Assembly: GCA_035490315.1 (NCBI GenBank)
Contig: DATHET010000174.1
Span: 1-13,130 of the forward strand
Length of the DNA stretch: 13,130 nucleotides
Direction of reading: 5' to 3'
From: JADJQU01 sp035490315
GTDB lineage: Bacteria; Planctomycetota; UBA1135; GCA-002686595
Positions within the stretch are counted from its first letter, which is position 1. Every line of letters starts with the position of its first letter. The notes below the pieces were generated by a model. The model had not been told where the DNA came from. It did no database searches and was given only the letters and a program-made list of their open reading frames with translations. Position numbers and translations under genes: made by a program. Of this stretch, positions 6,270 through 13,130 are shown one piece after another.

Positions 6270-7649
6270 CTATTTCTTCGGCGGGGGACTGTCGGCCAGC
6301 TTCAGGCCCAGCTCGGTGAGCTTGCGCTTGAGCTCGGTCAGCGAGGTCACGCCGAAATTCGGCATGCCGAGCAGCTCTTCCTCGGAGTGCTGCACCACGT
6401 CGCCGAGGGTCAGGCAGCCCAGCAGCTCGACCGTGCGCCGCGCGCGGATCGAAAGGTCGAGATCGCTGATCGGCCGGTTCATCAGCTCGGAGTTCTCGCC
6501 GGAGATGCGCGGGCGCGCCGCGGCTTCGATCGAGGCCACGGCCTCCTCGTGGGCCATCCCCAGGCGCAGATTCTTCGACGAGAGGATTTCCTTGATCTCG
6601 TTGAGCGAAGTCTCGCCGAAATTCTTGTAGGCGAGCAGCTCGGTCTCGGTCTGACGCACCAGGTCGCCGAGCGTGATGATGTTCATCTTGTTCAGGCAGT
6701 TGCGCGCGCGCACCGACAGCTCGAAGTCGGAGATCGGCGTGCGCAGGATCGCGTTGAGGCGGTCCTCCTTGCGCTCGAGATCCTCGTCGTAGTACATGCT
6801 CAAGGCCGAGCGCGCGTCCTCGAAGTACAGCCGCGCGCGCCGATCCGTCGGGTCGTTGCGCACGAGGACCTCGTAGCAGGAAGCCGCCTGGCGATCGCGG
6901 CCCATGTCCTCGTAGAGCATCCCGAGGTTGAACAGGACGTTGCGGTCGATCGGCAGGAGCTGCGCGAGCGACTGGTAGAAGCGCAGGGCCGTCTGGTCCT
7001 CGCCGCAGCGCTCGAACAGGTGCGCCGCGCGGAACAAGAGACCGCGGTGCGTCGGGTCAGCCTGGTAAGCCGCCTCGTAATGATCGAGGGCCGTCCCGTA
7101 GCGACGCTCGAACTCCGCGACGCGTCCGGCGAGGTAATTCCCCTCGCAGCTTTCCTCGAAGCTCGCCGGCGCTTCCGCCAGACCCTTCTTGAGCTTCTCG
7201 TTGGCGTCGTCGCCCGCCGAGGTCAGCAGGTCGGCTTCCAGGCGCGCCTCGAGCATCGCTCCGCGCGGGCGCGGCTCGTTCGGGTAGGCCTCGGACAGGC
7301 GCTTGAAGATCGGAAGCGCGTCCTTGGGCTGTCCAGCGGACATCAAGGCGTTGGCGCGCGTGAACGAAGCGACGTCGTCGCTGCCGTACTGCACGAGCTG
7401 CTCGGCGGCCGCTGCGTACTCGCCGATCATCCACAGGCCGAGGCCCTTGCGCCGGCCTTCCTCGCCGCTGGCGGTCAGGCTCTCGACCTCGCGGGCGAAG
7501 GCATCTCGGCCGCGCCGCGATGCGAAGACCTGGGCGCGGGCCTGCTGGAGTGCGCCGAAGCTCGGGATGGCTGCCTTGCGCAGGTCGAAGCTCGGTTCTT
7601 GCGCTTCCGAGATGGTCTCGGAGGCTTCAGTCGTGGTCGGAGTTGTCAT
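6270..7649 (-). CDS. TPR protein with two RNA polymerase alpha C-terminal-like domains
   Basis: 459 residues from the ATG at 7649; a GTG five codons upstream (7664) is an alternative start, and neither has a clear ribosome site. No signal peptide, so cytoplasmic. Residues about 60-290 are TPR helices, for example DALPIFKRLSEAYPNEPRP, ALDHYEAAYQADPTHRGLL and ALRFYQSLAQLLPIDRNVLF. Two domains follow that match the alpha subunit C-terminal domain, the part that binds UP-element DNA and activators. Copy 1 (about 303-366) has LSVRARNCL and NFGETSLNEIKEIL. Copy 2 (about 391-455) has LSIRARRTV and NFGVTSLTELKRKL. There is no alpha N-terminal domain, so this is not rpoA. Proteins of this architecture are, to my knowledge, typical of Planctomycetota, with no established function. 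A role linking protein interactions to transcription is inference. Probably first gene of an operon with ruvA and divergent from murA. Confidence 0.88.
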   Translation of the reverse strand: MTTPTTTEASETISEAQEPSFDLRKAAIPSFGALQQARAQVFASRRGRDAFAREVESLTASGEEGRRKGLGLWMIGEYAAAAEQLVQYGSDDVASFTRANALMSAGQPKDALPIFKRLSEAYPNEPRPRGAMLEARLEADLLTSAGDDANEKLKKGLAEAPASFEESCEGNYLAGRVAEFERRYGTALDHYEAAYQADPTHRGLLFRAAHLFERCGEDQTALRFYQSLAQLLPIDRNVLFNLGMLYEDMGRDRQAASCYEVLVRNDPTDRRARLYFEDARSALSMYYDEDLERKEDRLNAILRTPISDFELSVRARNCLNKMNIITLGDLVRQTETELLAYKNFGETSLNEIKEILSSKNLRLGMAHEEAVASIEAAARPRISGENSELMNRPISDLDLSIRARRTVELLGCLTLGDVVQHSEEELLGMPNFGVTSLTELKRKLTELGLKLADSPPPKK

Positions 7650-7741
7650 GGGATCTGGTCGCACTTACGGTCGGGCGCCTGCCTGGGGGGAGCGGCTGCT
7701 CTGGACTCGAACGAATCCGGCTCGCGCTCACGGGCGGGGGA

Positions 7742-7764
7742 AGCGAGGGATGATAGACCTCGCT
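7742..7764. promoter_or_regulatory. operator-like inverted repeat
   Basis: AGCGAGG (7742-7748) and CCTCGCT (7758-7764) are perfect 7-bp inverted arms around the 9-nt centre GATGATAGA. The centre is unusually A/T-rich for this region, and TAGACC (7754-7759) within it resembles a -10 box. The layout fits either a dimeric regulator site or an RNA hairpin. It lies roughly midway between the two divergent genes, about 93 bp from one start and 215 bp from the other. Confidence 0.35.
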
Positions 7765-7968
7765 CTCCAGGCGGTCAAACCGGGGCAGTTCCGGGCCCCG
7801 CCCAGGCGAGGCGATCGAGGCGGCGATTCCAGCGCGCGAAACCTGCTCGCACAAGAATGCGAGGCACCCATGGAATCCCGACTCCGCATGTGTTGAAACA
7901 AACGCACGGCGCGCGCGGGGCGTGCCTGGACGCGCACTCTTGGCGCGGCGGGTTCGGGAACGAGGTTC

Positions 7969-7976
7969 GGGGAGAG
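7969..7976 (+). promoter_or_regulatory. murA ribosome binding site
   Basis: The purine run GGGGAGAG ends 2 nt before the ATG at 7979, with GGAG at 7971-7974. It selects this start over an upstream in-frame ATG at 7922, which would add 19 residues unlike any MurA N-terminus. Confidence 0.6.
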
Positions 7977-7978
7977 CG

Positions 7979-9289
<1,311 letters not shown>

Positions 9290-9294
9290 CGCGC

Positions 9295-10005
9295 ATGATT
9301 GCGTCCGCCCGGACTTCACTCCTGATCGCCCTGCTGCTTCCCGCGGTCTTTGCCTGCCGTTCCGCGCCGATGCCCGCGGAACCCGTCTCGCTCTTCAACG
9401 GCCGTGACCTGACGGGTTGGCACGCCGACGTCCCCGAGGCGGACGCAAAGAAGGACCTGAGCCCGTCCTTCGCCGCCCAGGGCGGGCACCTCGTCAGCCT
9501 GGGCACTCCGGAGGGCCACCTGATCAGCGACGCCTCGTTCCGCGACTACCGCCTTGTCGTCGAATACCGCTGGATGGCCGAGCCCGGCAACTGCGGCATC
9601 CTGGTCCACGCTTCGACACCGCGGCGCCTGTACGGGATGTTTCCGCAGTCGATCGAATGTCAGATGCACGCGGGAAATGCCGGCGACTTCTGGTGCATCG
9701 GCGAGGACATCCAGGTCCCCGACATGCAGCAGCGCCGGGGTCCCAAGGAAAAATGGGGCGTCGATGGCGACAAGGCACGCCGCATCGCGAACACGACCGA
9801 TGGATCGGAGAAGCCCGCCGGCGAGTGGAATCAGATGGTGATCGAATGCCGCGGCCGCAACATGGACGTGTGGGTCAACGGCGATCCCGTCAACCACGGC
9901 TTCGATTGCACCGCGGACCACGGCCAGATCGCGATCCAGGCCGAAGGCGCGCCCTGTGAATTCCGCAAGCTCGAATTGACGCAGTTCGGCGCTGGCACGC
10001 GCTGA
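9295..10005 (+). CDS. lipoprotein of the DUF1080 / 3-keto-disaccharide hydrolase family
   Basis: 236 residues. The N-terminus MIASARTSLLIALLLPAVFAC is a signal peptide with a lipobox-like VFAC, so C21 is the likely lipidated residue and the mature protein is anchored in the envelope. The domain begins with the family hallmark SLFNGRDLTGWHAD and continues through DYRLVVEYRW, GNCGILVHAS, QSIECQMHAG, GEWNQMVIECRGRNMDVWVN and GQIAIQAEGAPCEFRKLEL, in the order seen in the concanavalin-like beta-sandwich of DUF1080. Members are very numerous in Planctomycetota; some act on 3-keto-glycosides or related sugars, but the substrate here cannot be read. At this length it is a single-domain member. Its position 5 bp after murA with an overlapping ribosome site suggests co-expression, though a functional tie to the cell wall is only a guess. 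Confidence 0.9.
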   Translation: MIASARTSLLIALLLPAVFACRSAPMPAEPVSLFNGRDLTGWHADVPEADAKKDLSPSFAAQGGHLVSLGTPEGHLISDASFRDYRLVVEYRWMAEPGNCGILVHASTPRRLYGMFPQSIECQMHAGNAGDFWCIGEDIQVPDMQQRRGPKEKWGVDGDKARRIANTTDGSEKPAGEWNQMVIECRGRNMDVWVNGDPVNHGFDCTADHGQIAIQAEGAPCEFRKLELTQFGAGTR

Positions 10006-10055
10006 AGCGTGTCGTGATCGAGCCTGGCTCCGTTACGACAGGGGACACGACGCGC

Positions 10056-10084
10056 GGGACAAGCGGCGGTCCATGGATTAGAAC
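10056..10084 (+). promoter_or_regulatory. possible ffh promoter
   Basis: GGGACA (10056-10061), a 17-nt spacer and TAGAAC (10079-10084) resemble a -35/-10 pair in the 100-bp gap before ffh. The start of transcription would fall about 15 nt before the ATG at 10106. Just upstream, TGTCGT (10010-10015) and ACGACA (10035-10040) form a weak inverted repeat after the DUF1080 stop, without a T tract. Confidence 0.3.
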
Positions 10085-10105
10085 TGTCGCCTCGGAAATC
10101 CACCC

Positions 10106-11713
10106 ATGTTCGAATCCCTCACGCAGCGGCTGTCGTCGACGTTCTCGTTCCTCGGATCGAAGAAGGAGCTGACGCCCGAGAGCATCGAAGAAGGGCTGAC
10201 TCAAGTGCGTCAGGCTCTGCTCGAGGCCGACGTCAATTTCACGGTGGTGCGCGACTTCGTCGATCGCGTGCGCACCGACATCACCGGGGAGGGGCGGCTC
10301 AAGGGCGTCGAGCCTTCGCAGCAGTTCATCCACGCCTGCCACGAGGAGCTGGTCAAGCTGCTTGGCCCCGAGGACGCGCGGCTCGAGTTCGCGAAGAGCG
10401 GGCCGACGGTGATCCTGATGGCCGGTCTGCAGGGCGCGGGCAAGACGACCACGGTCGCCAAGCTCGCCAAGCGTCTGAAGCGCGAGTCGGGCCGCCGGCC
10501 GCTGCTGGTCGCGGCCGACGTCAAGCGCCCGGCCGCGGTCGAGCAGCTCAAGGTGCTCGGGACGCAGATCGGCGTGCCGGTCTTCTTCGAAGCGGGCCTC
10601 AGCGCGCCGGAGCTGTGCGCGCGCGGCGTCGAGCACGCGAAGAAGAACGGGCTCGATCTGGTCCTGCTCGACACCGCCGGCCGACTGCACATCGACGACG
10701 AGATGATGGCCGAGGTCGCGGAGATCGCGGCGCGCGCGAAACCGCATCAGCAATTGCTCGTCGTCGACTCGATGACCGGCCAGGACGCGGTGCGCTCGGC
10801 CCAGGCTTTCAACCAGCGCCTGGCACTGTCGGGCGTGATCCTGACCAAGCTCGACGGCGATGCGCGCGGCGGCGCGGCCCTCTCGATCCAGAGCGTGGTC
10901 GGCCGTCCGATCCTGTTCGTCGGCATCGGCGAGAAGCTCGACGACCTCGACACCTTCCATCCGCGGCGGATGGCCGGCCGGATCCTCGGCATGGGCGACG
11001 TCGTCGGCCTGGTCGAGACGGCCCAGTCGAAGATCTCGGAGACGGAAGCGCAGCAGGCCTACGAGAAAATGGTCCTGGGCAGCTTCACGCTCGAGGACAT
11101 GCTGGCCCAGCTGCGCATGATCCAGCGCCTGGGCCCGATGAAAAAAGTCCTGGGCATGATCCCGGGCATGTCGGGCATGACCGAGCACCTCGACGTCGAC
11201 GACAAGCGCATCAAGAGACTCGAAGCCCTGTTCACCTCGATGACGCCGCGCGAGCGCCTGCATCCCGACAACATCGATCTCTCGCGGCGGCGGCGCATCT
11301 CGCGCGGGGCCGGCCAGGAGGTCGCGGCGGTCGGCGAGCTGCTCAAATCGCACAAGGCGATGCAGCGCATGATGAAGGAGATGAACAAGATGGGCCTGGG
11401 CGCCAAGCTCGGGGCCAAGCAGAAGGCCGAGACCCTGCGCGGGATGTCGCCGACCGGCGAGCTCGCTTCCCAGGCCGGCGGCGGCGGGCTGTTCGGCGGC
11501 GGTCTGGGCGGGCTTTTCGGCGGGGGAGCCAAGCCCGGCGACCAGCTGAGATTGCCCGGCGGGGCGGGCCCCGGTGGACTCGGTGGCGCTGGCGGAATGG
11601 GCGGCCTGGGGGGCATGTTCGGAGGTCCGCGGCCCATGGGTTCGTCCGCGACGCGCAAATCAGGCTCGAAACGCAAAGAGAAACAGAGGCGAAAAAAGGG
11701 CAAGGGACGGTAG
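10106..11713 (+). CDS. ffh: signal recognition particle GTPase Ffh (SRP54)
   Basis: Ffh binds signal sequences of nascent membrane and secreted proteins and, with 4.5S RNA and the receptor FtsY, targets ribosomes to the membrane. 535 residues, against about 450 usual. The N domain is about 1-90, with ESIEEGLTQVRQALLEADVN. The G domain carries the P-loop GLQGAGKTTT (107-116), DTAGR (189-193) and TKLDGDARGG (247-256). The M domain (about 325-440) has methionine-rich helices around MKKVLGMIPGMSGM and the RNA-binding helix-turn-helix SRRRRISRGAGQEV from 393. The extra length is the tail: a glycine-rich segment (458 to about 510) with GGGLFGGG-type repeats, then a basic end with ATRKSGSKRKEKQRRKKGKGR. 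Basic or Gly/Met-rich Ffh tails occur in other bacteria, but this one is long. No strong ribosome site precedes the ATG. Probably cotranscribed with rpsP. Confidence 0.97.
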   Translation: MFESLTQRLSSTFSFLGSKKELTPESIEEGLTQVRQALLEADVNFTVVRDFVDRVRTDITGEGRLKGVEPSQQFIHACHEELVKLLGPEDARLEFAKSGPTVILMAGLQGAGKTTTVAKLAKRLKRESGRRPLLVAADVKRPAAVEQLKVLGTQIGVPVFFEAGLSAPELCARGVEHAKKNGLDLVLLDTAGRLHIDDEMMAEVAEIAARAKPHQQLLVVDSMTGQDAVRSAQAFNQRLALSGVILTKLDGDARGGAALSIQSVVGRPILFVGIGEKLDDLDTFHPRRMAGRILGMGDVVGLVETAQSKISETEAQQAYEKMVLGSFTLEDMLAQLRMIQRLGPMKKVLGMIPGMSGMTEHLDVDDKRIKRLEALFTSMTPRERLHPDNIDLSRRRRISRGAGQEVAAVGELLKSHKAMQRMMKEMNKMGLGAKLGAKQKAETLRGMSPTGELASQAGGGGLFGGGLGGLFGGGAKPGDQLRLPGGAGPGGLGGAGGMGGLGGMFGGPRPMGSSATRKSGSKRKEKQRRKKGKGR

Positions 11714-11804
11714 ACTCTCCGCCCCCCAAGGCCGGGCAGCGGGTCCCCAGGACTCGTCGCGGCCCGGGTTCGTTCCCTCGAGCTCTCGGTCTACGGAGTT
11801 TTCA

Positions 11805-11823
11805 CGCCTGTCCACGCAGGCGG
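11805..11823 (+). promoter_or_regulatory. rpsP leader hairpin covering its ribosome binding site
   Basis: CGCCTG (11805-11810) and CAGGCG (11817-11822) pair perfectly around the 6-nt loop TCCACG. The only Shine-Dalgarno-like sequence before rpsP, AGGCGG (11818-11823, 6 nt before the ATG at 11830), is in the 3' arm, so folding would hide it. This suggests control of S16 translation, possibly by feedback or by coupling to ffh translation. The rest of the 116-bp gap shows no other clear element. Confidence 0.45.
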
Positions 11824-11829
11824 TCGCAC

Positions 11830-12249
11830 ATGGTCGTCGTCATCCGCATGAAGCGCACGGGCCGAACCAATCGGCCCTGTTACAAGATTTCGGTCTCCGA
11901 CTCGCGCTTCAAGCGCGATGGGCGCACGGTCGACGACCTGGGTCTCTACGACCCGATCTCCTTGAAGAAGGACAATCAGGTCAAGTTCGACGTCGAGCGA
12001 GCCAAGTCCTGGATCCTGCGCGGCGCGCAGCCCAGCGACACGGTGCGCTCGATCTTCAAGCGCGCCGGGATCTACGGCGAGCCGGGGGTTTCGACCGTCA
12101 AGGAGCCGCGCGACCGCTCCGGACGCAAGAAGACCACCAAGACCAAGGAGCGCCGCGCTGCGCGCAACGAGCGCGTGGCGGCCGCGAAAGTTGCGCGTCC
12201 GAAAGTCGCCCGCAAGGCGAAGCCGGACGCCAAGAAAGCCAAGAAGTAA
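11830..12249 (+). CDS. rpsP: 30S ribosomal protein S16 with long basic tail
   Basis: S16 binds 16S rRNA and helps assemble the 5' domain of the small subunit. 139 residues. Residues 1 to about 85 match the family: MVVVIRMKRTGRTNRPCYKI, then VSDSRFKRDGRTVDDLGLYDP, followed by FDVERAKSWILRGAQPSDTV and a segment containing FKRAGIYGE. The remaining 50 or so residues are a lysine-, arginine- and alanine-rich extension ending in AKKAKK, absent from the 82-residue E. coli protein but common as a variable feature of S16. An ATG six codons in (MKR) is possible, but MVVVIRMKR fits the usual MVxIRLxR start. ffh lies 116 bp upstream, a common bacterial order. The usual following genes rimM and trmD are not found next to it. 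Confidence 0.96.
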   Translation: MVVVIRMKRTGRTNRPCYKISVSDSRFKRDGRTVDDLGLYDPISLKKDNQVKFDVERAKSWILRGAQPSDTVRSIFKRAGIYGEPGVSTVKEPRDRSGRKKTTKTKERRAARNERVAAAKVARPKVARKAKPDAKKAKK

Positions 12250-12288
12250 GGGCTTCGCGCGAGAATTCGCGGCGGTTCGGTCCCAGAA

Positions 12289-12321
12289 GGGGCCAGTCAC
12301 CGCGAGTGCCGACCTGGCCTC
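12289..12321 (+). other. inverted repeat downstream of rpsP
   Basis: GGGGCCAG (12289-12296) and CTGGCCTC (12314-12321) pair over 8 positions, one of them G-T, with a 17-nt loop. It sits in the 190-bp gap between rpsP and the next gene. Closer to the rpsP stop is a small hairpin, CGCGA / TCGCG with loop GAAT (12258-12271). Neither has a T run, so a terminator role is uncertain. Otherwise the gap holds nothing I can identify. Confidence 0.3.
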
Positions 12322-12439
12322 GCCTCGCCGGGAGTGATCAGGCACCCCGAGCTGTTCTGGCGCTTCGTGCGCTGTTCCCCACCGAGCGCCCCTCGATGTT
12401 CGCCACCCTCGCTGCGCAGGTCGCGCACGCTTTCCACGC

Positions 12440-13130
12440 TTGAGCAAGAAGTCCGATTCCGCCGTGATGTTGCTGGAGAAGATCCAGCTCCGCCATCCGA
12501 TCCCCGACCCGCTCGAGGGCTACAGCCTGATGCATCAGGGCCTGTACGCCATCCTGCGCCGCCAGCTCGAGCCCGCCCCGAGCTTGAAGGTGATCGCGCT
12601 GCTCAAGGACGCCTACGTCGATTGGAACGAGCTGCGCGTTTCGCAGGCCCAGGAGATCGCCGTCCACCTCAAGCCGGCCAACCTCGGCGACAAGGTGATC
12701 CCCGTCGCGCGCGACGTGCGCGAGTACCTGCAGGAAGTCTTCCAGCGCAGCCACGGCCTCGATCTGGAATTCCTGCGCGACGATCCGGTCGCAAGCGCGC
12801 GCTTCATTTCGATCCTGCCGTTCATCGGCACGGCGACGGCGAGCTACCTGATGTGGATCGCTTCGGGCCAGGAGCTGCCGGTCACGCCGACTTTGGTGCG
12901 CGTGCTCGACCGCATCGGCTTGATGGCGCGCCAGGGCGGGTCGATGAAAAAGGCCCGCACCGCGATCGAGCCCCTGGTGCCCGACGACGATGGATTGGGC
13001 TTCGTGGTCAAGTTCGGCGAGGTCGCCTCGCGCTGGTGCCATCCGCGCACGCCGATCTGCCATGCCTGCGTGCTGGTCGACGAGTGCAAGTACGGCAAGA
13101 AGGCGTACAAGGAGTGGAAGATCCAGCAGG
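12440..13130 (+). CDS. endonuclease III-like HhH protein with Fe-S ligands but altered catalytic residues (3' end cut off)
   Basis: 230 complete codons are visible and the frame is open to the window end. The fold resembles the HhH-GPD family of DNA glycosylases. A helix-hairpin-helix-like segment ISILPFIGTATASYLM is at 123-138. Four cysteines spaced C200-x6-C207-x2-C210-x5-C216 match the [4Fe-4S] loop of endonuclease III exactly. However, against E. coli Nth (LPGVGRKTANVVL and AVDTHIFRV), the catalytic Lys falls on A132 and the catalytic Asp on T149 (PVTPTLVRV). The protein therefore probably binds DNA without Nth-type lyase chemistry. The start is uncertain: TTG at 12440 is used because codons after it already have the G/C third positions of this genome. 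GTG at 12464 and ATG at 12467 are alternatives, and none has a clear ribosome site. It occupies the position after rpsP where rimM is often found. Confidence 0.75.
   Translation, partial: MSKKSDSAVMLLEKIQLRHPIPDPLEGYSLMHQGLYAILRRQLEPAPSLKVIALLKDAYVDWNELRVSQAQEIAVHLKPANLGDKVIPVARDVREYLQEVFQRSHGLDLEFLRDDPVASARFISILPFIGTATASYLMWIASGQELPVTPTLVRVLDRIGLMARQGGSMKKARTAIEPLVPDDDGLGFVVKFGEVASRWCHPRTPICHACVLVDECKYGKKAYKEWKIQQ

Larger units (their letters stand above)
7650..7978. promoter_or_regulatory. divergent intergenic region between the TPR/alpha-CTD gene and murA
   Basis: These 329 bp contain no gene I can support; the open frames crossing them are out-of-frame extensions of neighbours. They should hold two divergent promoters. 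An operator-like inverted repeat is at 7742-7764 (listed separately) and another perfect 6-bp hairpin, CGGGGC / GCCCCG with 8-nt loop, is at 7781-7800. The only A/T-richer patch is around 7889-7904 and includes TTGAAA (7893-7898), which resembles a -35 box, but no convincing -10 follows at the right distance. The hexamer GCGAGG recurs several times in the region. Confidence 0.4.

Noticed and set aside
7702..7720. GGACTCGAACGAATCC, which looks like the T arm of a tRNA.
   Set aside because: When the conserved T-loop is aligned on either strand, the flanking bases do not form a 5-bp stem, and no acceptor or anticodon arm is found.
9890..11353. Minus-strand open frame of nearly 490 codons opposite ffh.
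   Set aside because: A mirror of the strong codon bias of ffh; no domain and no plausible start context.
12396..12443. A 15-codon open frame (MFATLAAQVAHAFHA) whose TGA overlaps the TTG start of the HhH gene.
   Set aside because: Too short to support, and no ribosome site. It could be a leader peptide coupled to the next gene, but nothing in the sequence favours that over chance.
12338..13063. Minus-strand open frame opposite the HhH gene.
   Set aside because: The plus frame carries the exact Fe-S cysteine spacing and normal codon use; the minus frame has no recognisable features.

Overview
The window is strongly GC-rich and reads as a stretch of bacterial chromosome, probably from Planctomycetota. 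Two genes point that way: a lipoprotein of the DUF1080 / 3-keto-disaccharide hydrolase family, and a tetratricopeptide protein carrying two RNA polymerase alpha C-terminal domains. Large secreted or lipid-anchored TPR proteins of unknown function fit the same picture. The phylum assignment is inferred from gene content, not from a marker search. I see no insertion sequence, phage gene, CRISPR array, tRNA or rRNA. Most genes are ordinary housekeeping genes.

Layout. (1) 1-407, minus: N-terminal part of malate dehydrogenase, cut by the window edge. (2) 590-1765, plus: ribD, divergent from mdh and overlapping tail-to-tail by 11 bp with (3) 1755-2879, minus: a secreted thioredoxin-fold protein. 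(4) 2959-5598, plus: an 879-residue lipoprotein with N-terminal TPR-like helices and a C-terminal HEEGH zinc-protease-like motif. (5) 5595-5671: a three-copy repeat filling the gap between the convergent lipoprotein and ruvA genes. (6) 5652-6233, minus: ruvA, 36 bp downstream of (7) 6270-7649, minus: the TPR plus double alpha-CTD protein. (8) 7650-7978: a 329-bp divergent intergenic region with an operator-like inverted repeat. (9) 7979-9289 murA and 9295-10005 the DUF1080 lipoprotein, plus strand, 5 bp apart. (10) 10106-11713 ffh and 11830-12249 rpsP, plus strand. (11) 12440-13130, plus: start of an endonuclease III-like helix-hairpin-helix protein that keeps its iron-sulfur ligands but lacks the usual catalytic Lys and Asp.

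How the genes relate. mdh (central carbon metabolism), ribD (riboflavin), ruvA (Holliday junction branch migration), murA (first committed step of peptidoglycan synthesis), ffh (signal recognition particle) and rpsP (30S ribosome) are unrelated core functions sitting side by side. Two neighbour relations are conventional or likely functional: ffh-rpsP is a common bacterial pairing, and murA-DUF1080 looks like one transcription unit. The expected rimM-trmD continuation after rpsP is not what follows here.

The points most worth a second look are the catalytically degenerate endonuclease III-like protein, the double alpha-CTD fusion whose two copies have diverged at DNA-contact positions, the TPR-zincin lipoprotein, the repeat at the ruvA stop codon, and a hairpin that would hold the rpsP ribosome binding site. 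I did not find a clearly new multi-gene system.
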